NCBI GenBank assembly: GCA_029240695.1
Contig: JARDZU010000006.1
Span: 1-32,743, forward strand
Source of the DNA: Acidimicrobiia bacterium
GTDB taxonomy: Bacteria > Actinomycetota > Acidimicrobiia > Spongiisociales > ZC4RG35
Reading direction: 5' to 3'
Length of the DNA stretch: 32,743 nt
Shown here piece by piece: positions 32,495 to 32,743 of this stretch; position 1 is the first letter of the stretch, and each line of letters begins with the position of its first letter. The notes below the pieces were generated by a model. It worked only from the letters and a program-made list of their open reading frames with translations, was not told the origin of the DNA and ran no database searches. The position numbers and the translations under genes were made by a program.

Positions 32495-32743
32495 TCAGTC
32501 GACCCGGAGTCCGCTGACCGCGTCCCCCCCGGCGGCGGCAGCGTCACGAAGGAAGTCGCGGACCACCTCGAGCTGCTCGGGAGTCAGGGCTCCGCAAATC
32601 TCGGCCAACGAGCGGTTCATGGGGCCGTAGAGACGGAGCAACTCCGGCCCACGCTCGTGTCGCGCGTCCAGACGAACACGACGACGGTCCTCGGGTCCGG
32701 TAGCCGGGTCACCTCCCTTCCTCCAATCGATCGATGACGCCGG
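32495..32743 (-). CDS. MarR-family regulator, C-terminal part only
   Basis: The last 82 codons of a minus-strand gene cut by the window edge; it is absent from the ORF track because no start lies in the window. The reading frame opens with PASSIDWRKG, then DPATGPEDRRRVRLDA, which matches the wing of MarR proteins (the D-x-R-R-x DNA-binding segment). A helix (ELLRLYGPMNRSL) and ALTPEQLEVVRDFL follow as the C-terminal dimer helix. Such proteins repress nearby genes and respond to phenolic or oxidant ligands. The target cannot be judged without the upstream sequence. Confidence 0.75.
   Translation of the reverse strand, partial: PASSIDWRKGGDPATGPEDRRRVRLDARHERGPELLRLYGPMNRSLAEICGALTPEQLEVVRDFLRDAAAAGGDAVSGLRVD

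Noticed and set aside
1-32743. Mobile element, prophage or CRISPR array
   Set aside because: No transposase, integrase, direct-repeat array, attachment site or tRNA was seen on either strand.

Overview
The window is high-GC DNA with many GTG/TTG starts and tightly packed genes that often overlap as ATGA or GTGA. The secreted proteins include an SLH variant with paired cysteines (GC...FCP) and FG-GAP/ASPIC propellers. Together these point to an actinobacterium, perhaps of the Acidimicrobiia. That is inference from style and gene content; no rRNA or marker gene is present. I see no tRNA, rRNA, CRISPR array, transposase, integrase or phage gene.

About 1-17.2 kb is a surface-glycan biosynthesis region made of short operons on alternating strands. 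On the minus strand are a CapD/WbpM-type 4,6-dehydratase and a Wzz-like chain-length protein whose cytoplasmic kinase domain has lost its Walker motifs. On the plus strand follow an NAD-dependent epimerase, a GT4 glycosyltransferase, a GNAT acyltransferase, a polytopic membrane protein (possible polymerase) and a degenerate APH-fold protein. Minus again: a WecA/MraY-like phosphoglycosyltransferase and a GT4-GNAT fusion. Plus again: a GT4, an orphan 170-aa protein and an APH-fold kinase.

About 15.1-24.5 kb on the minus strand looks like one seven-gene transcription unit. In transcription order it holds a membrane-anchored beta-propeller, an FG-GAP/ASPIC lipoprotein, a multi-pass membrane protein, a beta-propeller phytase, an anchored purple-acid-type phosphatase, a GT4 and an APH-fold protein. 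Extracellular phosphate-ester cleavage is therefore probably co-expressed with glycan synthesis.

About 24.6-28.4 kb on the plus strand is an ABC-2 exporter (ATPase and permease), an APH-fold kinase with intact motifs and a sulfotransferase-family protein. It ends in a strong hairpin shared with a convergent gene for a secreted SLH plus leucine-rich-repeat protein (28.5-30.2 kb).

About 30.2-32.7 kb is a small regulon: a TSUP (TauE/SafE) transporter, an Rrf2 regulator with three cysteines, and a YceI protein. A TTGTTGA half-site lies at all three promoters. A truncated MarR-family gene runs off the right edge.

The most unusual theme is four APH-fold proteins spread through one glycan locus. 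Two share a D(P/Q)P variant of the DFG motif, and one of these has its catalytic Asp and metal-binding Asn exchanged. With the pseudo-kinase-like Wzz protein, this suggests a glycan system that uses kinase folds in non-standard ways.
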